From NCBI GenBank assembly GCA_946622415.1, contig CAMOPX010000010.1:1-57899 (forward strand): 57,899 bases of DNA, written 5' to 3'. The notes under the pieces are model-generated. The model was not told the origin of the DNA, made no database searches, and saw nothing but the letters and a program-made list of their open reading frames with translations. The stretch comes from an uncultured bacterium (lineage in GTDB: Bacteria > Cyanobacteriota > Vampirovibrionia > Gastranaerophilales > Gastranaerophilaceae). Within the stretch, counting starts at the first letter, position 1, and the number at the start of each line of letters is the position of its first letter. The translations under genes were made by a program, and so were the position numbers. Of the stretch, positions 27,358-36,192 are shown piece after piece.

Positions 27358-28995
27358 ATGAAAAGAACAAGAAAAAGAATAATTTTATCTGCATTTTTTA
27401 TGGGCATTTGCATGGGATTACCGGTACATGCTCAAGAAGACAGCCTTCTTTTGCCTCAAAAACAGATTGAAATAAATAATACATTCAAAATGAATCCTAA
27501 TGCAAATATGTTCAGTCTTGCAAATATTGTTGATAATATTTTGAATAATGATACAACGGAAACTGAAAACACGATTGATAAAAAATCGGCAATAAGAAAA
27601 GATTTCTTTTCCGCAACATCAAAATTTAACCAAGGAAATGCGGTTACGGCATACGACGAATATGAAAGTTTGCTTGATAAAATAGATAATGACACTTCTC
27701 TTTTTACTTTATCAAGAGTATTTTATGAAATAGGCTTTTTCTCTTTAGCAAATAAAGCAACAGAAAAGATTGTTTATAAAAACCAATTCTATTCCAATAT
27801 TTCGGATTTGGAAAAAAGTTATAAACCAAAATCTATGCTCGATAAAGAGCAGGAAATATTTTTTGCAAAAACGTATAGCAGTATTTATTTCGACAATTCC
27901 GCATCAGAAAGCCTCTCTGAATTAGTTAAATTAAAACAAAAATACAATAAAAACGATTATTACAATTTTATGCTTTCAAGAGCGTATTTAGAAGCAAAAA
28001 AATATTCAGAAGCCTTGAACAGCATTAACAAAGCAATATCTTTAAATCCTGATAACATAAATTATCAGGTGCATAAGATTGATGTTTTTCTTGCAAATGA
28101 AAAATATTCGGATGCGGAGCATCTGATTAAGAAAATCAAAAGCAAGTATAATAACGTTAATTTTGCGGATAATCTCGAAATTAAAGAACAGGTTGCTCTT
28201 TTAAATTTAACAAAAAATGAAAAGGATAAAAAATTTTATAGTGCAAATAAGAATTTTTTGGAAGGAAATTTTGAAAAAACAAAAAAAGATTGCCTTGGGA
28301 TTTTGAATTTTGACAAGAATAACGACAAAGTTATCTCTCTTCTTGCAAAAAGTGAGCTTGCACTTGGCAACGTTGAAAGAGCAAACGTGAATTTTGTTTC
28401 TGCATATAAAGAAGAAAAAAACAATCCTGATACTTTGATGGGTTTAGGGGATATTAAATTTCTCCATGGTGATTATCAAAACGCTCTTAAAACCTACAAA
28501 AAAGTTTATTCAAAAGACAAAAATAACTATGAGGCTTTGATTAAACTTGCAACGGCAGAAAGAGAATACGGAAAAAAACAAAAAGAATTAAAAAAACTTG
28601 AACAAAAGCTTGATAAAATGCCAAAAAACGAATATCTCAGCTACTATAAAAGCGCAATAAGCATAGCTCAAAAGAACCCGACTTTAAAGGAAGATTTTTT
28701 GAAAAAAGCATTGGAAATTAATCCCGCTTATGAAAATGCGCTGGGCGAGCTTATTGAATTACATTTAAAAAACAAGAATTATGAGCTTGCAAAAGGTCTT
28801 ATTTATAATGTTTCTTTTACATTGAAGAAGAACTACTACTATTATTATCTTTGTGGTTTGTACAATCAAGCGACAAACAAGAAAAAGGATGCAATTCAAT
28901 TTTATAAAACGAGTCTTAATCTGAATCCGGGGTTTGAAATTGCAAATACAAAATTATTAAAGCTTATTCCTGATATGCTGAATGAGGAAATGTAA
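27358..28995 (+). CDS. Secreted TPR-repeat protein
   Basis: The 545-aa protein has a signal peptide with a basic start (MKRTRKR), a hydrophobic core and a likely signal-peptidase cut after V-H-A (about residue 22). The mature part carries at least five tetratricopeptide repeats, clearest at about 205-265 (EAKKYSEALNSINKAISLNP) and 315-420 (LHGDYQNALKTYKKVYSKD), plus a final repeat near 510-530. TPRs scaffold protein complexes, so a periplasmic or envelope assembly role fits its place between a pilin-like gene and comM. The start is 7 nt after the HD-GYP gene, and its last codons contain the ribosome site of comM. Confidence 0.8.
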   Translation: MKRTRKRIILSAFFMGICMGLPVHAQEDSLLLPQKQIEINNTFKMNPNANMFSLANIVDNILNNDTTETENTIDKKSAIRKDFFSATSKFNQGNAVTAYDEYESLLDKIDNDTSLFTLSRVFYEIGFFSLANKATEKIVYKNQFYSNISDLEKSYKPKSMLDKEQEIFFAKTYSSIYFDNSASESLSELVKLKQKYNKNDYYNFMLSRAYLEAKKYSEALNSINKAISLNPDNINYQVHKIDVFLANEKYSDAEHLIKKIKSKYNNVNFADNLEIKEQVALLNLTKNEKDKKFYSANKNFLEGNFEKTKKDCLGILNFDKNNDKVISLLAKSELALGNVERANVNFVSAYKEEKNNPDTLMGLGDIKFLHGDYQNALKTYKKVYSKDKNNYEALIKLATAEREYGKKQKELKKLEQKLDKMPKNEYLSYYKSAISIAQKNPTLKEDFLKKALEINPAYENALGELIELHLKNKNYELAKGLIYNVSFTLKKNYYYYYLCGLYNQATNKKKDAIQFYKTSLNLNPGFEIANTKLLKLIPDMLNEEM

Positions 28996-28998
28996 GAC

Positions 28999-30522
28999 GT
29001 GGTTGTTTCGGTAAAAAGTGCTACTATTGTCGGTTTAAATGTTCATGAAATCAATGTGGAAGTTGATACGGTTAATTCGATTCCTCAGGTAGCAATTGTT
29101 GGTTTGCCGGATACCGCTATATCGGAAGCTAAAGAAAGATTAAGACTTGCAATCAAAAATTCAGGCTATTCTTTTCCTTCAACAAAAGTTGTTATTAATC
29201 TTGCACCTGCCGATTTAAAAAAAGAAGGTTCGGGTTATGACCTTGCAATGGCAGTCGGAATATTGTACCGTGACGGTATAATAAATGATTTTAACAATAG
29301 AGAAATTGCTTTTTTGGGAGAGCTCTCCTTGGATGGTTCCCTGAGAGCAGTTAACGGGGTTCTGCCTATTGTTTGTGCATTGGATGAATTAGGTATCAAA
29401 AAAATAATTCTGCCAAAAGAGAATCTTGAAGAAGCGAGCTTTATAGATAATATTGAAGCATTGGGTGCTGATAATCTATCTCAGGTTGTTGAATATTTAA
29501 ATAACGGTTCTGAATTAAAAACTCTTAAACAAAATGCCGAGGACTATATTGAACGGGACATAGATTTTCCTGTTGATTTTGCCCATGTAAAAGGTCAGGC
29601 GCAGGCAAAAAAAGCATTAGAAATTGCTGCGAGCGGTGCGCATAATGTGCTTATGTCGGGTTCGCCCGGTTCAGGCAAAACAATGCTGGCGCGTGCTTTT
29701 ATGTCTATTTTGCCCCCTTTAACCAAACAGGAAGCTATTGAATTAACAAAAATATATTCAATTTCGGGGTTGTTGGATAGGTCTAAACCTTTGATAACAC
29801 AAAGACCCTTTAGGAGTCCGCACCATAGCGCAAGTTCTGTCGGAATAATAGGCGGCGGTTCTAACCCAAAACCGGGGGAAATCACTCTTGCGCACAGGGG
29901 CGTATTGTTTTTGGATGAAATGGTAGAGTTTCCTCGGACGACATTAGAAGTGCTGAGACAGCCTCTTGAAGATAATGTTGTTACAATTTCAAGAGCTTCT
30001 ATAAGTGTTAAATATCCCGCTAATTTTATACTTATTGGTGCAATGAATCCCTGCCCTTGCGGATTTTTGGGAGATAACAAGAAAAAATGCACCTGCTCGG
30101 AATTTCAAATAAACAGATACCGAATGCGTTTATCAGGACCATTGTTGGATAGAATAGATATTCAATTAAAGGTTCAACGTCTTGAAGATGACGAATTATT
30201 GAATATGGAAAATAAAGATGCAGAAACTTCAACAGAAATTAGAAAAAGAGTAATCAACGCAAGAAAAATCCAACTGGAGAGATATAAAAATGATGGGATT
30301 TTAACAAATTCGGAATTGACTCCTAAATTGATAAAAAAATATTGTAAAATAGATGATTCAACAAAACAATTTTTAAAACAAGCGATAAATAAATTCGGAT
30401 TATCGGCAAGAAGTTACGATAGACTCCTTAAAATTTCGCGCACTATTGCAGATTTGGAAAATAAGGAAAATATAGAAGTATCACACATCGCGCAAGCACT
30501 TCAATTAAGGAGTTTTAGTTAA
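28999..30522 (+). CDS. comM: Mg-chelatase-like AAA+ ATPase, ComM/YifB family
   Basis: The 507-aa protein has the N-terminal Lon-protease-like ChlI domain (about 1-170, VEVDTVNSIPQVAIVGLPD), an AAA+ core with Walker A GSPGSGKT (about 220-227) and LFLDEMVEF Walker B, and the C-terminal Mg-chelatase domain with a four-Cys zinc motif (MNPCPCGF and CTC). ComM is a hexameric helicase that drives branch migration when incoming single-stranded DNA recombines in natural transformation. The start is GTG at 28999, supported by AGGAAA about nine bases upstream inside the TPR gene's end. It is last of four genes in the probable operon. Confidence 0.93.
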   Translation: MVVSVKSATIVGLNVHEINVEVDTVNSIPQVAIVGLPDTAISEAKERLRLAIKNSGYSFPSTKVVINLAPADLKKEGSGYDLAMAVGILYRDGIINDFNNREIAFLGELSLDGSLRAVNGVLPIVCALDELGIKKIILPKENLEEASFIDNIEALGADNLSQVVEYLNNGSELKTLKQNAEDYIERDIDFPVDFAHVKGQAQAKKALEIAASGAHNVLMSGSPGSGKTMLARAFMSILPPLTKQEAIELTKIYSISGLLDRSKPLITQRPFRSPHHSASSVGIIGGGSNPKPGEITLAHRGVLFLDEMVEFPRTTLEVLRQPLEDNVVTISRASISVKYPANFILIGAMNPCPCGFLGDNKKKCTCSEFQINRYRMRLSGPLLDRIDIQLKVQRLEDDELLNMENKDAETSTEIRKRVINARKIQLERYKNDGILTNSELTPKLIKKYCKIDDSTKQFLKQAINKFGLSARSYDRLLKISRTIADLENKENIEVSHIAQALQLRSFS

Positions 30523-30600
30523 TTATTGGCGCAATACAGCTCTTTGCATTCTATACACTTTGCATTTTTGCATTTGTAAATTAGTTTAATTATTTTCTAT

Positions 30601-30717
30601 GTTCACTTTTTTACTTTGTACCACTTTATCTGTACGCAACAAGTTGCTACAGCTAAAGCGTTCTTCTTGGTTCAAACGCCACAAGCAAAAGAAAAAAGTG
30701 AACCGAAAAAAGAAAAC
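30601..30717. repeat. Dispersed intergenic inverted-repeat element, copy 1
   Basis: Arm 30601-30618 (GTTCACTTTTTTACTTTG) pairs with 30686-30703 almost perfectly. Within it, 30669-30717 (49 nt) is identical to 35624-35672. The shared block is in gene-free DNA both times, which argues for a mobile or dispersed non-coding element. Confidence 0.7.
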
Positions 30718-30792
30718 CGGGCTCGGGTGACGAGTAAAAACCCACACATTAACAAAGTGAATAAATTGCAACGAAAATTTTGTTAAGATTTT

Positions 30793-30822
30793 AAAAAAGG
30801 AAGCAACTTTGCTTCCTTTTTT
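30793..30822. terminator. Bidirectional terminator between comM and pnp
   Basis: A 13-bp perfect stem (AAAAAAGGAAGCA with its complement) encloses the loop ACTT and provides a T-run on either strand. It serves comM (+) and pnp (-). Confidence 0.85.
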
Positions 30823-30840
30823 AAATTATTGATTTATTCT

Positions 30841-32982
30841 TTATTGAAATTTTGCCTTTTCTTCTTCTGATACACCTTTAATTGTCAGGTTTACTCTGCC
30901 TTTATCATCTATTTTTTGAACCTTAACAATTACTTCTTGACCTATTGAAAGATGCGGTTCAATTGATTCAATTCTTTCGTTACAGATTTGTGAAATATGA
31001 ACCATACCGTCTTTTCCGGGGGCAAGTTCTACAAATGCACCAATCGGGATGATTCTGACAACTTTACCTTTACATACCATTCCGACTTCTGCCTTGAAGG
31101 TTAAATCGTTAATCATCTTCATAGCGAGTTCGGCACCTTCTTTGTCGTTTGATGTGATTGTAACTTTTCCGTCGTCTTGGATATCAATTTCCGCACCCGT
31201 TGCATCAATTATGCTTCTAATCATTTTTCCGCCGGGCCCGATTACTGTTCCTATGTCTTCCGTTGATATTGTCATAGACATTAATCTCGGTGCGTTAGGA
31301 GAAATTTCTTTTCTGGGTTCAGAGATAACTTCTGCCATACAATCCATGATGTATAATCTGCCGTCTTTTGCTTGTGCCAAAGCGCGTCTCAATGTTTCAT
31401 TAGATATGCCTTTTATTTTCATATCCATTTGAAGAGCTGTTATACCTTCTCTGTTACCTGTTACTTTAAAGTCCATATCACCCAGAAAGTCTTCTATGCC
31501 TTGAATATCCGTAAGAACAATGTCGCCGTCGTCTTCGTGGATTAAGCCCATTGCAACACCGCCAATCATACATTTAACGGGAACACCGGCATCCATTAAT
31601 GCCATAGAAGAAGCACAGGTTGAACCCATTGAAGTTGAACCGTTAGATTCCAATACATCAGATGTTACTCTGATTGCGTACGGAAATTCTTCTTTTGAAG
31701 GAAGTGCGGGAACGTTAGCTCTTTCCGCTAAATTTCCGTGTCCGATTTCACGTCTGCCGGGGCCTCTTAAAGGTTTAACTTCTCCAACGGAGAATCCGGG
31801 GAAGATATATTTATGCATATAATCTTTTGATTTAACAGGATCAACGCCGTCTAATTCTTGTGCCATACCGGGGCCTGCGAGTGTAGCAACGGATAATATT
31901 TGTGTTTGACCCCTTGTAAATACGGCAGAACCGTGTACGGTCGGTAAAACACCAACTTCGCACCAGATAGGACGAACTTCGTAGGTTTTTCTTCCGTCCG
32001 CTCTGATTCCTTCGTTTTTAATCATTGCTCTCATTATTTTCTTTTCTAAATATTTGAATTCTTCGGCTACAAAATCGATACCTGATTCTTCAATCATTTT
32101 TGCAATCGGGTGTTCTTCACCCAGAGCTTCGATTTTTTCTTTAACTACCGCTTTAATATCATCGAGTTTTTTGGTTCTTTCATCTCTGTCTGTTGTGTGA
32201 TAAGCGTCAACAACGGCGTCATAGGCTGTATCTTTAATGATTTGAGCCAATTCTGATGTATCATAAGGATTAACAAATTCTTGTCTTTCTACACCACATT
32301 CTTTAGCAAAAGCAAGTTGTGCTTCACATTGTTTTCTGATTTCAACTTGTGCAAATTCAACCGCATTCATAATATCGTCTTCGGTTACGAATTTACATCC
32401 TGCTTCAACCATAATAACAGATTCCATTGTACCTGCAATTACAATATTCATATCGGATTTAAGATCTTCAGAGTGGGTCGGATTTGCTATGAATTGTCCA
32501 TCTATTCTTCCTACTCTGACTGCGCCTACAGGACCTTCAAAAGGTGCGCCCGAAATCATTAATGCAGTAGAAGCACCGATTATTGATAAAATATCCGGTT
32601 GTTCTTCTTCATCGTATGCAAACAGTTGTGAAACTATTTGTACGTCGTTTCTGTAACCTTTAGGCCATAAGGGTCTTATAGGTCTATCTATTAATCTTGA
32701 TACAAGGATGGCTTTTTCTGATGATTTTCCTTCTGTTCTTGTGTATCCGCCCGGAATTTTACCTACTGCAGACATTCTTTCTTCATAGTCAATTAACAGA
32801 GGGAAGAAATCTATTCCCACACGGGGTTCTTTCGATACTGTTGCGTGAACAAACAGCATTGTACCGTTACATCTTACCGTAACAGAAGAAGTTGCTTGTT
32901 TAGCATACTTTCCTGTTTCAATTTCTACGATTTTCCCACCAATCGTAAGAGTCATTTTTTTTGTTTCAGGTTTGTTTGACAT
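30841..32982 (-). CDS. pnp: Polyribonucleotide nucleotidyltransferase
   Basis: The 713-aa PNPase is a phosphorolytic 3'-5' exoribonuclease and degradosome component. It has two RNase PH cores with a helical linker (about 1-230 and 305-545), a KH domain (GPGGKMIRSIIDATGAEI, about 565-610) and a C-terminal S1 domain (VRIIPIGAFVELAPGKDG, about 630-700). Order and length match the bacterial enzyme. ATG 32982 follows a purine-rich A-A-G-A-A-G stretch; a second ATG ten codons on (MTLTIGGK) is possible. It lies alone and ends at the shared terminator. rpsO, a frequent neighbour, is not adjacent. Confidence 0.96.
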   Translation of the reverse strand: MSNKPETKKMTLTIGGKIVEIETGKYAKQATSSVTVRCNGTMLFVHATVSKEPRVGIDFFPLLIDYEERMSAVGKIPGGYTRTEGKSSEKAILVSRLIDRPIRPLWPKGYRNDVQIVSQLFAYDEEEQPDILSIIGASTALMISGAPFEGPVGAVRVGRIDGQFIANPTHSEDLKSDMNIVIAGTMESVIMVEAGCKFVTEDDIMNAVEFAQVEIRKQCEAQLAFAKECGVERQEFVNPYDTSELAQIIKDTAYDAVVDAYHTTDRDERTKKLDDIKAVVKEKIEALGEEHPIAKMIEESGIDFVAEEFKYLEKKIMRAMIKNEGIRADGRKTYEVRPIWCEVGVLPTVHGSAVFTRGQTQILSVATLAGPGMAQELDGVDPVKSKDYMHKYIFPGFSVGEVKPLRGPGRREIGHGNLAERANVPALPSKEEFPYAIRVTSDVLESNGSTSMGSTCASSMALMDAGVPVKCMIGGVAMGLIHEDDGDIVLTDIQGIEDFLGDMDFKVTGNREGITALQMDMKIKGISNETLRRALAQAKDGRLYIMDCMAEVISEPRKEISPNAPRLMSMTISTEDIGTVIGPGGKMIRSIIDATGAEIDIQDDGKVTITSNDKEGAELAMKMINDLTFKAEVGMVCKGKVVRIIPIGAFVELAPGKDGMVHISQICNERIESIEPHLSIGQEVIVKVQKIDDKGRVNLTIKGVSEEEKAKFQ

Positions 32983-33185
32983 CTTTTTCTTCTTTCTTTT
33001 TTACATATTTTTTCACTTAAAATTCTATAATAAACGAGAATTTTTAGCAAATAAGAAGAACTGCGGCTAAGTTAAAAATAAAATTTGTTGAGAATTAAGG
33101 CAGACAAATAAAATTAAAATAATTTAATACGGAAAAATTGTTAAAATAAAAACCAAGCATAAAAATTTATAGTATAATTTCTATT

Positions 33186-33782
33186 ATGGAATATACAAAA
33201 CCGCTTGCAAAATTAATTGAATGTTTTCAAAAACTGCCCTCTATCGGCCCGAAAACTGCGGCAAGATTAGCATTACATATAGTAAAAATGCCTGAAAGTG
33301 AAGTTAATCACTTTGCACAATCATTAATCGATGCAAAAACTCAAATTCATTATTGCGAAAATTGCTTCAATATGTCAGCAACTTCACCATGTGAAATTTG
33401 TTCCGATAAAACAAGACACAAAGAAACAATTTGCGTCGTAGCGGAAACAAAAGACTTAATGGCAGTAGAAAAAACAAACGAATATAATGGTGTATACCAT
33501 GTGCTTCAGGGGTTAATTTCGCCCATAGACGGTATCGGCCCCGATGATATAAGAATAAAAGAGCTTTTATACAGAATCACACAAAACAACGTAAAAGAAA
33601 TAATACTCGCCCTAAACCCTTCCGTTGAAGGCGAAGCAACGAGCTTATATTTAACTAAATTAATAAAACCTTTTAATATAAAAATAACAAGAATTGCCTT
33701 CGGTTTGCCGATGGGGTCTGAACTTGAATATGCGGATGAAATGACTCTTGCTCGTGCAATAGAAGGCAGAGTTGAGTTATAA
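33186..33782 (+). CDS. recR: Recombination mediator protein RecR
   Basis: The 198-aa protein has the N-terminal helix-hairpin-helix ([16 protein letters not shown]), the four-Cys zinc finger (C-x2-C at CENC and C-x2-C at CEIC, about residues 57-75) and a Toprim domain ([22 protein letters not shown]). It acts with RecF/RecO to load RecA at single-strand gaps. Length is typical. A TATAAT box at 33173-33178 lies only seven bases before the ATG, and there is no Shine-Dalgarno, so the mRNA may be leaderless or have a very short leader. dnaX and ybaB, common partners, are absent here. Confidence 0.95.
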   Translation: MEYTKPLAKLIECFQKLPSIGPKTAARLALHIVKMPESEVNHFAQSLIDAKTQIHYCENCFNMSATSPCEICSDKTRHKETICVVAETKDLMAVEKTNEYNGVYHVLQGLISPIDGIGPDDIRIKELLYRITQNNVKEIILALNPSVEGEATSLYLTKLIKPFNIKITRIAFGLPMGSELEYADEMTLARAIEGRVEL

Positions 33783-33784
33783 AA

Positions 33785-33807
33785 AATCGGGTTAATTAAA
33801 CCCGATT
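33785..33807. terminator. Bidirectional terminator between recR and hsp20
   Basis: Stem AATCGGGTT (33785-33793), loop AATTA, complementary arm 33799-33807. The right arm overlaps the hsp20 stop codon, and the genes converge here. Confidence 0.75.
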
Positions 33808-34270
33808 ATTCAATATGTAATTTTTTAATTTCTTCCTTTTTATTTTCTTCGATTTTTGGAAGTTTAATTTTTAAAATTCCGTCTTTAAATTCGCTCTTTG
33901 CTTCGTTAACATTGATTTTATAATCAAAAGGAATCTGTCTTTGAAATTTTCCGTATCGAAATTCTGACGTTCTTATGTTTTCATTATCTTCGCATTTTTC
34001 GCATTTTGATTCGGCTTTTATTGAAATTAAATTTTCGCTTAATTCTACATCTATATCTTCTTTATTCACATTAGGAAGTTCTATTTTGATTTTATACATG
34101 TCGGGTTTTTCTTTGATTTCAACTGCAGGACGAAATGTTTGAAGAAATTGGTTCGCTGTTTTATCAAGGTATTCCATGTCACCAAATGTATCTTTTAAAA
34201 ATCTGTTTAAATCTTCATGGATATTTTCAAAAAAATATGAAGGCTCATGCTTTATTATACTGAATCTCAT
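33806..34270 (-). CDS. Small heat-shock protein, Hsp20/alpha-crystallin family
   Basis: The 154-aa protein has an alpha-crystallin domain (about 50-145) with the conserved start RPAVEIKEKPDMYKIKIELP, an NVNKEDIDVEL strand and the late FKDGILKIKLPK motif (G-x-L motif), followed by a short charged tail. These proteins form oligomers that hold unfolding proteins in a refoldable state without ATP. The start is secure: AGGAGG-like sequence lies six to seven bases before ATG 34270. It is divergent from the four-winged-helix regulator at 34387, with 116 nt between them. Confidence 0.93.
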   Translation of the reverse strand: MRFSIIKHEPSYFFENIHEDLNRFLKDTFGDMEYLDKTANQFLQTFRPAVEIKEKPDMYKIKIELPNVNKEDIDVELSENLISIKAESKCEKCEDNENIRTSEFRYGKFQRQIPFDYKINVNEAKSEFKDGILKIKLPKIEENKKEEIKKLHIE

Positions 34271-34343
34271 TTTTCCTCCTTTTTAATCTGTCAAAAATAT
34301 TTTAAAAAAAGGCTTTAAATTTTTTATTACACACTTTTCTAAA

Positions 34344-34382
34344 ATTGTTTAACAATATTTGTTTTTCATGATTAAATATAAT
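34344..34382 (+). promoter_or_regulatory. Candidate operator and near-leaderless promoter of the winged-helix regulator
   Basis: A perfect inverted repeat ATTGTT-T-AACAAT spans 34344-34356. TATAAT lies at 34377-34382, only four bases before ATG 34387, and there is no Shine-Dalgarno. A palindrome just upstream of the -10 in a divergent hsp20/regulator interval suggests autoregulation; this is inferred. Confidence 0.45.
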
Positions 34383-34386
34383 AAGT

Positions 34387-35511
34387 ATGAAACGTTTGAC
34401 TCTGGATGATATAAAAATTCCAAAACCGGATTTTTCTGCTTCTAAATCAACGAAAGGACAGTTGGTTTTTAACTGGTTAATAGAATGGATAAAGAATTCT
34501 CTTGAATGCGGAATAGCGGATATTGGTGATTTTATACCTACAAAAGAAGAATTAGCATTGTATTTGGGGGTTTCACCGGCAACGGTGCAAAATTCAATTC
34601 GCAGTGCTAAAAATATGGGTTATTTTTCGTCCAAACAGTCATTGGGTACTTGTATTGCGGACTTTTACTCACAAGAAATAAAGGCAACAGATGACTTGTG
34701 TCATTCTACGATAACAGAATGTAAAATCAAAAAAATTGTACTGGACGGGAATTATGAAATAAATAGGCCGATTCCGAGTATAACTGAATTTGCACATTTA
34801 ACAAATATTTCGCAAAATACAATCCGTTTTGCTTTGACGAATCTTGCTCGGCAAGGTTATCTTGAAAAAGTACACATAAAAGGGAATAAATACAATTGGA
34901 TTTATAAAAAAGAATTTGTATTATCTGATGACGAAAGAATAAACGGAATAGATGATGAAGATTGTACCTTGACCCACCAGCTTGTTGAAAAAATCAGAAA
35001 ATATATTGAAAAAACATATAAATATGGGGATAAAATCCTTCCTAATCAGGCATTTTCCAATATGTTTGATGTGAGCATAAAAACAGTCAACGATGCAATG
35101 AAAATTCTTCATTCAAAAAAAATTATTCTTGCGAGAAGAGGCAGATACGGAACTATTTATTTAGGTAAGAATAAAACTCAAAAAACTTCATTTACGAGCC
35201 AAGAAAGAAAAAGAAGCGTTATCCCTATTAATTACAGTTATTCTTGGCAAAAAACATTGGAACATTTGAAAAAATATATTAAAGAAAATTACAAAATCGG
35301 TGACAAAATTGCACCAATCAGAGAATTGGCATCAATATTAAACGTGAGTCCAAATACAATCAGACGTGCGCTATTAGATATGTTCAAAGACGGCTATCTT
35401 TTATCAAAACGGGGAAAAACAGGCGGAATATTTATTGTCGACATGCCTGAAACAGAAGAAAGTTACAGATGGCTCGCAATTAATCCCGAAGTTGTAAAGT
35501 TTGAGAATTAA
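34387..35511 (+). CDS. Regulator with four tandem GntR-type winged-helix domains
   Basis: The 374-aa protein consists almost entirely of four winged-helix modules of the GntR type, each with the pattern G-D-x-I-P-[S/T/N]-x-x-x-[L/F]-x-x-x-x-x-V/I-S-x-x-T-V/I. They lie at about 30-90 (PTKEELALYLGVSPATVQ), 110-175 (PSITEFAHLTNISQNTIR), 195-262 (PNQAFSNMFDVSIKTVN) and 285-355 (PIRELASILNVSPNTIRRAL). No ligand-binding domain (FadR, HutC or aminotransferase type) follows. GntR regulators normally have one such module plus an effector domain and work as dimers; this chain could bind a long or repeated operator alone. It is divergent from hsp20. Its targets are unknown. Confidence 0.8.
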   Translation: MKRLTLDDIKIPKPDFSASKSTKGQLVFNWLIEWIKNSLECGIADIGDFIPTKEELALYLGVSPATVQNSIRSAKNMGYFSSKQSLGTCIADFYSQEIKATDDLCHSTITECKIKKIVLDGNYEINRPIPSITEFAHLTNISQNTIRFALTNLARQGYLEKVHIKGNKYNWIYKKEFVLSDDERINGIDDEDCTLTHQLVEKIRKYIEKTYKYGDKILPNQAFSNMFDVSIKTVNDAMKILHSKKIILARRGRYGTIYLGKNKTQKTSFTSQERKRSVIPINYSYSWQKTLEHLKKYIKENYKIGDKIAPIRELASILNVSPNTIRRALLDMFKDGYLLSKRGKTGGIFIVDMPETEESYRWLAINPEVVKFEN

Positions 35512-35609
35512 GGGTTTTTTGATGATATTTATAAGATGGAAGTAAAATATAAAAAGGTGCTTTGCACCGAAGTTCATTTCTACTTTATCATTATTTTATT
35601 TCTTATGTC

Positions 35610-35672
35610 CACTTTTTTCTTTTGGTTCAAACGCCACAAGCAAAAGAAAAAAGTGAACCGAAAAAAGAAAAC
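35610..35672. repeat. Dispersed intergenic inverted-repeat element, copy 2
   Basis: Perfect 15-nt arms CACTTTTTTCTTTTG (35610-35624) and complement (35641-35655) flank a 16-nt loop. 35624-35672 is identical to 30669-30717, but here the arms are much closer together than in copy 1. Confidence 0.75.
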
Positions 35673-35700
35673 TAGGCTTGGATTATTTCTTGGTATTTAC

Positions 35701-35823
35701 GATTTAATCAAAATTCCTCATTCTCTGAACTCAGGAAAAAATGGGATAAAAGTTATTGCTTACGCACTTCCATTTTTTCCTTCGGACAAACAGAGTAATG
35801 TTTTGTGGAATTTTGATTAAATC
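35701..35823. repeat. Long imperfect hairpin A (123 nt)
   Basis: Outer arms GATTTAATCAAAATTCC (35701-35717) and 35807-35823 are perfect 17-nt inverted repeats. Inside, GGAAAAAATGG (35733-35743) pairs perfectly with 35770-35780, and a CATTCTCTG-like segment pairs with CAGAGTAATG. Confidence 0.75.
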
Positions 35824-35848
35824 TGGAGTTTTTATTTTTTATTTTTAT

Positions 35849-36028
35849 CTCAACCATATCGGAGTTTTTATTTATTGTCTTTGAGATTTTTTCATATAAC
35901 AAGTCTTGTTTGTCTGAGGAAAAATATGAATTGCTGAAAGCAATAGATAAAAACATATTTTTCCGAGTTCAAGACTTGCAGAAAAAATCGAAAAGTAACA
36001 ATAAATAAAAACTCAAGATTAGGTTGAG
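35849..36028. repeat. Long near-continuous hairpin B (180 nt)
   Basis: End arms CTCAACC (35849-35855) and GGTTGAG (36022-36028). Perfect 17-nt arms at 35862-35878 and 35998-36014. Further pairing of GATTTTTTC, CAAGTCTTG and GGAAAAATATG segments with the right half. Perfect apex ATTGCT-GAA-AGCAAT at 35930-35944. All share one centre near 35938. Confidence 0.8.
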
Positions 36029-36041
36029 GTTTTCTTTCTTT

Positions 36042-36067
36042 CCGCTTTCTTTTTAAAAAGAAAGCGG
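36042..36067. repeat. Perfect 26-bp palindrome
   Basis: CCGCTTTCTTTTT is followed immediately by its exact reverse complement, with no loop. It is 13 nt beyond hairpin B. Confidence 0.85.
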
Positions 36068-36143
36068 ATATTAAAAAAGTCAAAGAAAATGGACATATAA
36101 ATAAAAGGTTAAATATAAGAATTAAGGATTTGGATTGCATTAA

Positions 36144-36176
36144 AAATCCGACAAGATATATTTTCTTGTCGGATTT
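36144..36176 (-). terminator. Rho-independent terminator of pgi
   Basis: 12-bp stem AAATCCGACAAG (36144-36155) with complement at 36165-36176. On the minus strand it ends in a T-run, 16 nt after the pgi stop. Confidence 0.85.
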
Positions 36177-36192
36177 CAAAATATTCTTATTT

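Larger units (their letters stand above)
30523..30840. other. Gene-free stretch between comM and pnp with repeat element and terminator
   Basis: This 318-nt stretch lies between convergent genes. It contains one copy of a dispersed inverted-repeat element and a bidirectional terminator, both listed separately. The remaining sequence, including a short minus-strand frame, shows no sign of coding. Confidence 0.6.
35512..36192. other. 681-nt gene-free region packed with inverted repeats
   Basis: Between the winged-helix regulator and pgi no reading frame looks real; a 94-codon frame at 35536 runs through the repeat element and is rejected. Five inverted repeats follow one another: 35610-35655, 35701-35823, 35849-36028, 36042-36067 and the pgi terminator at 36144-36176. 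Each is described separately. Confidence 0.7.

Noticed and set aside
35536-35820. 94-codon plus-strand frame
   Set aside because: Runs through the dispersed repeat and hairpin A; translation is Lys/Arg/Phe-rich and its content is explained by the inverted repeats.
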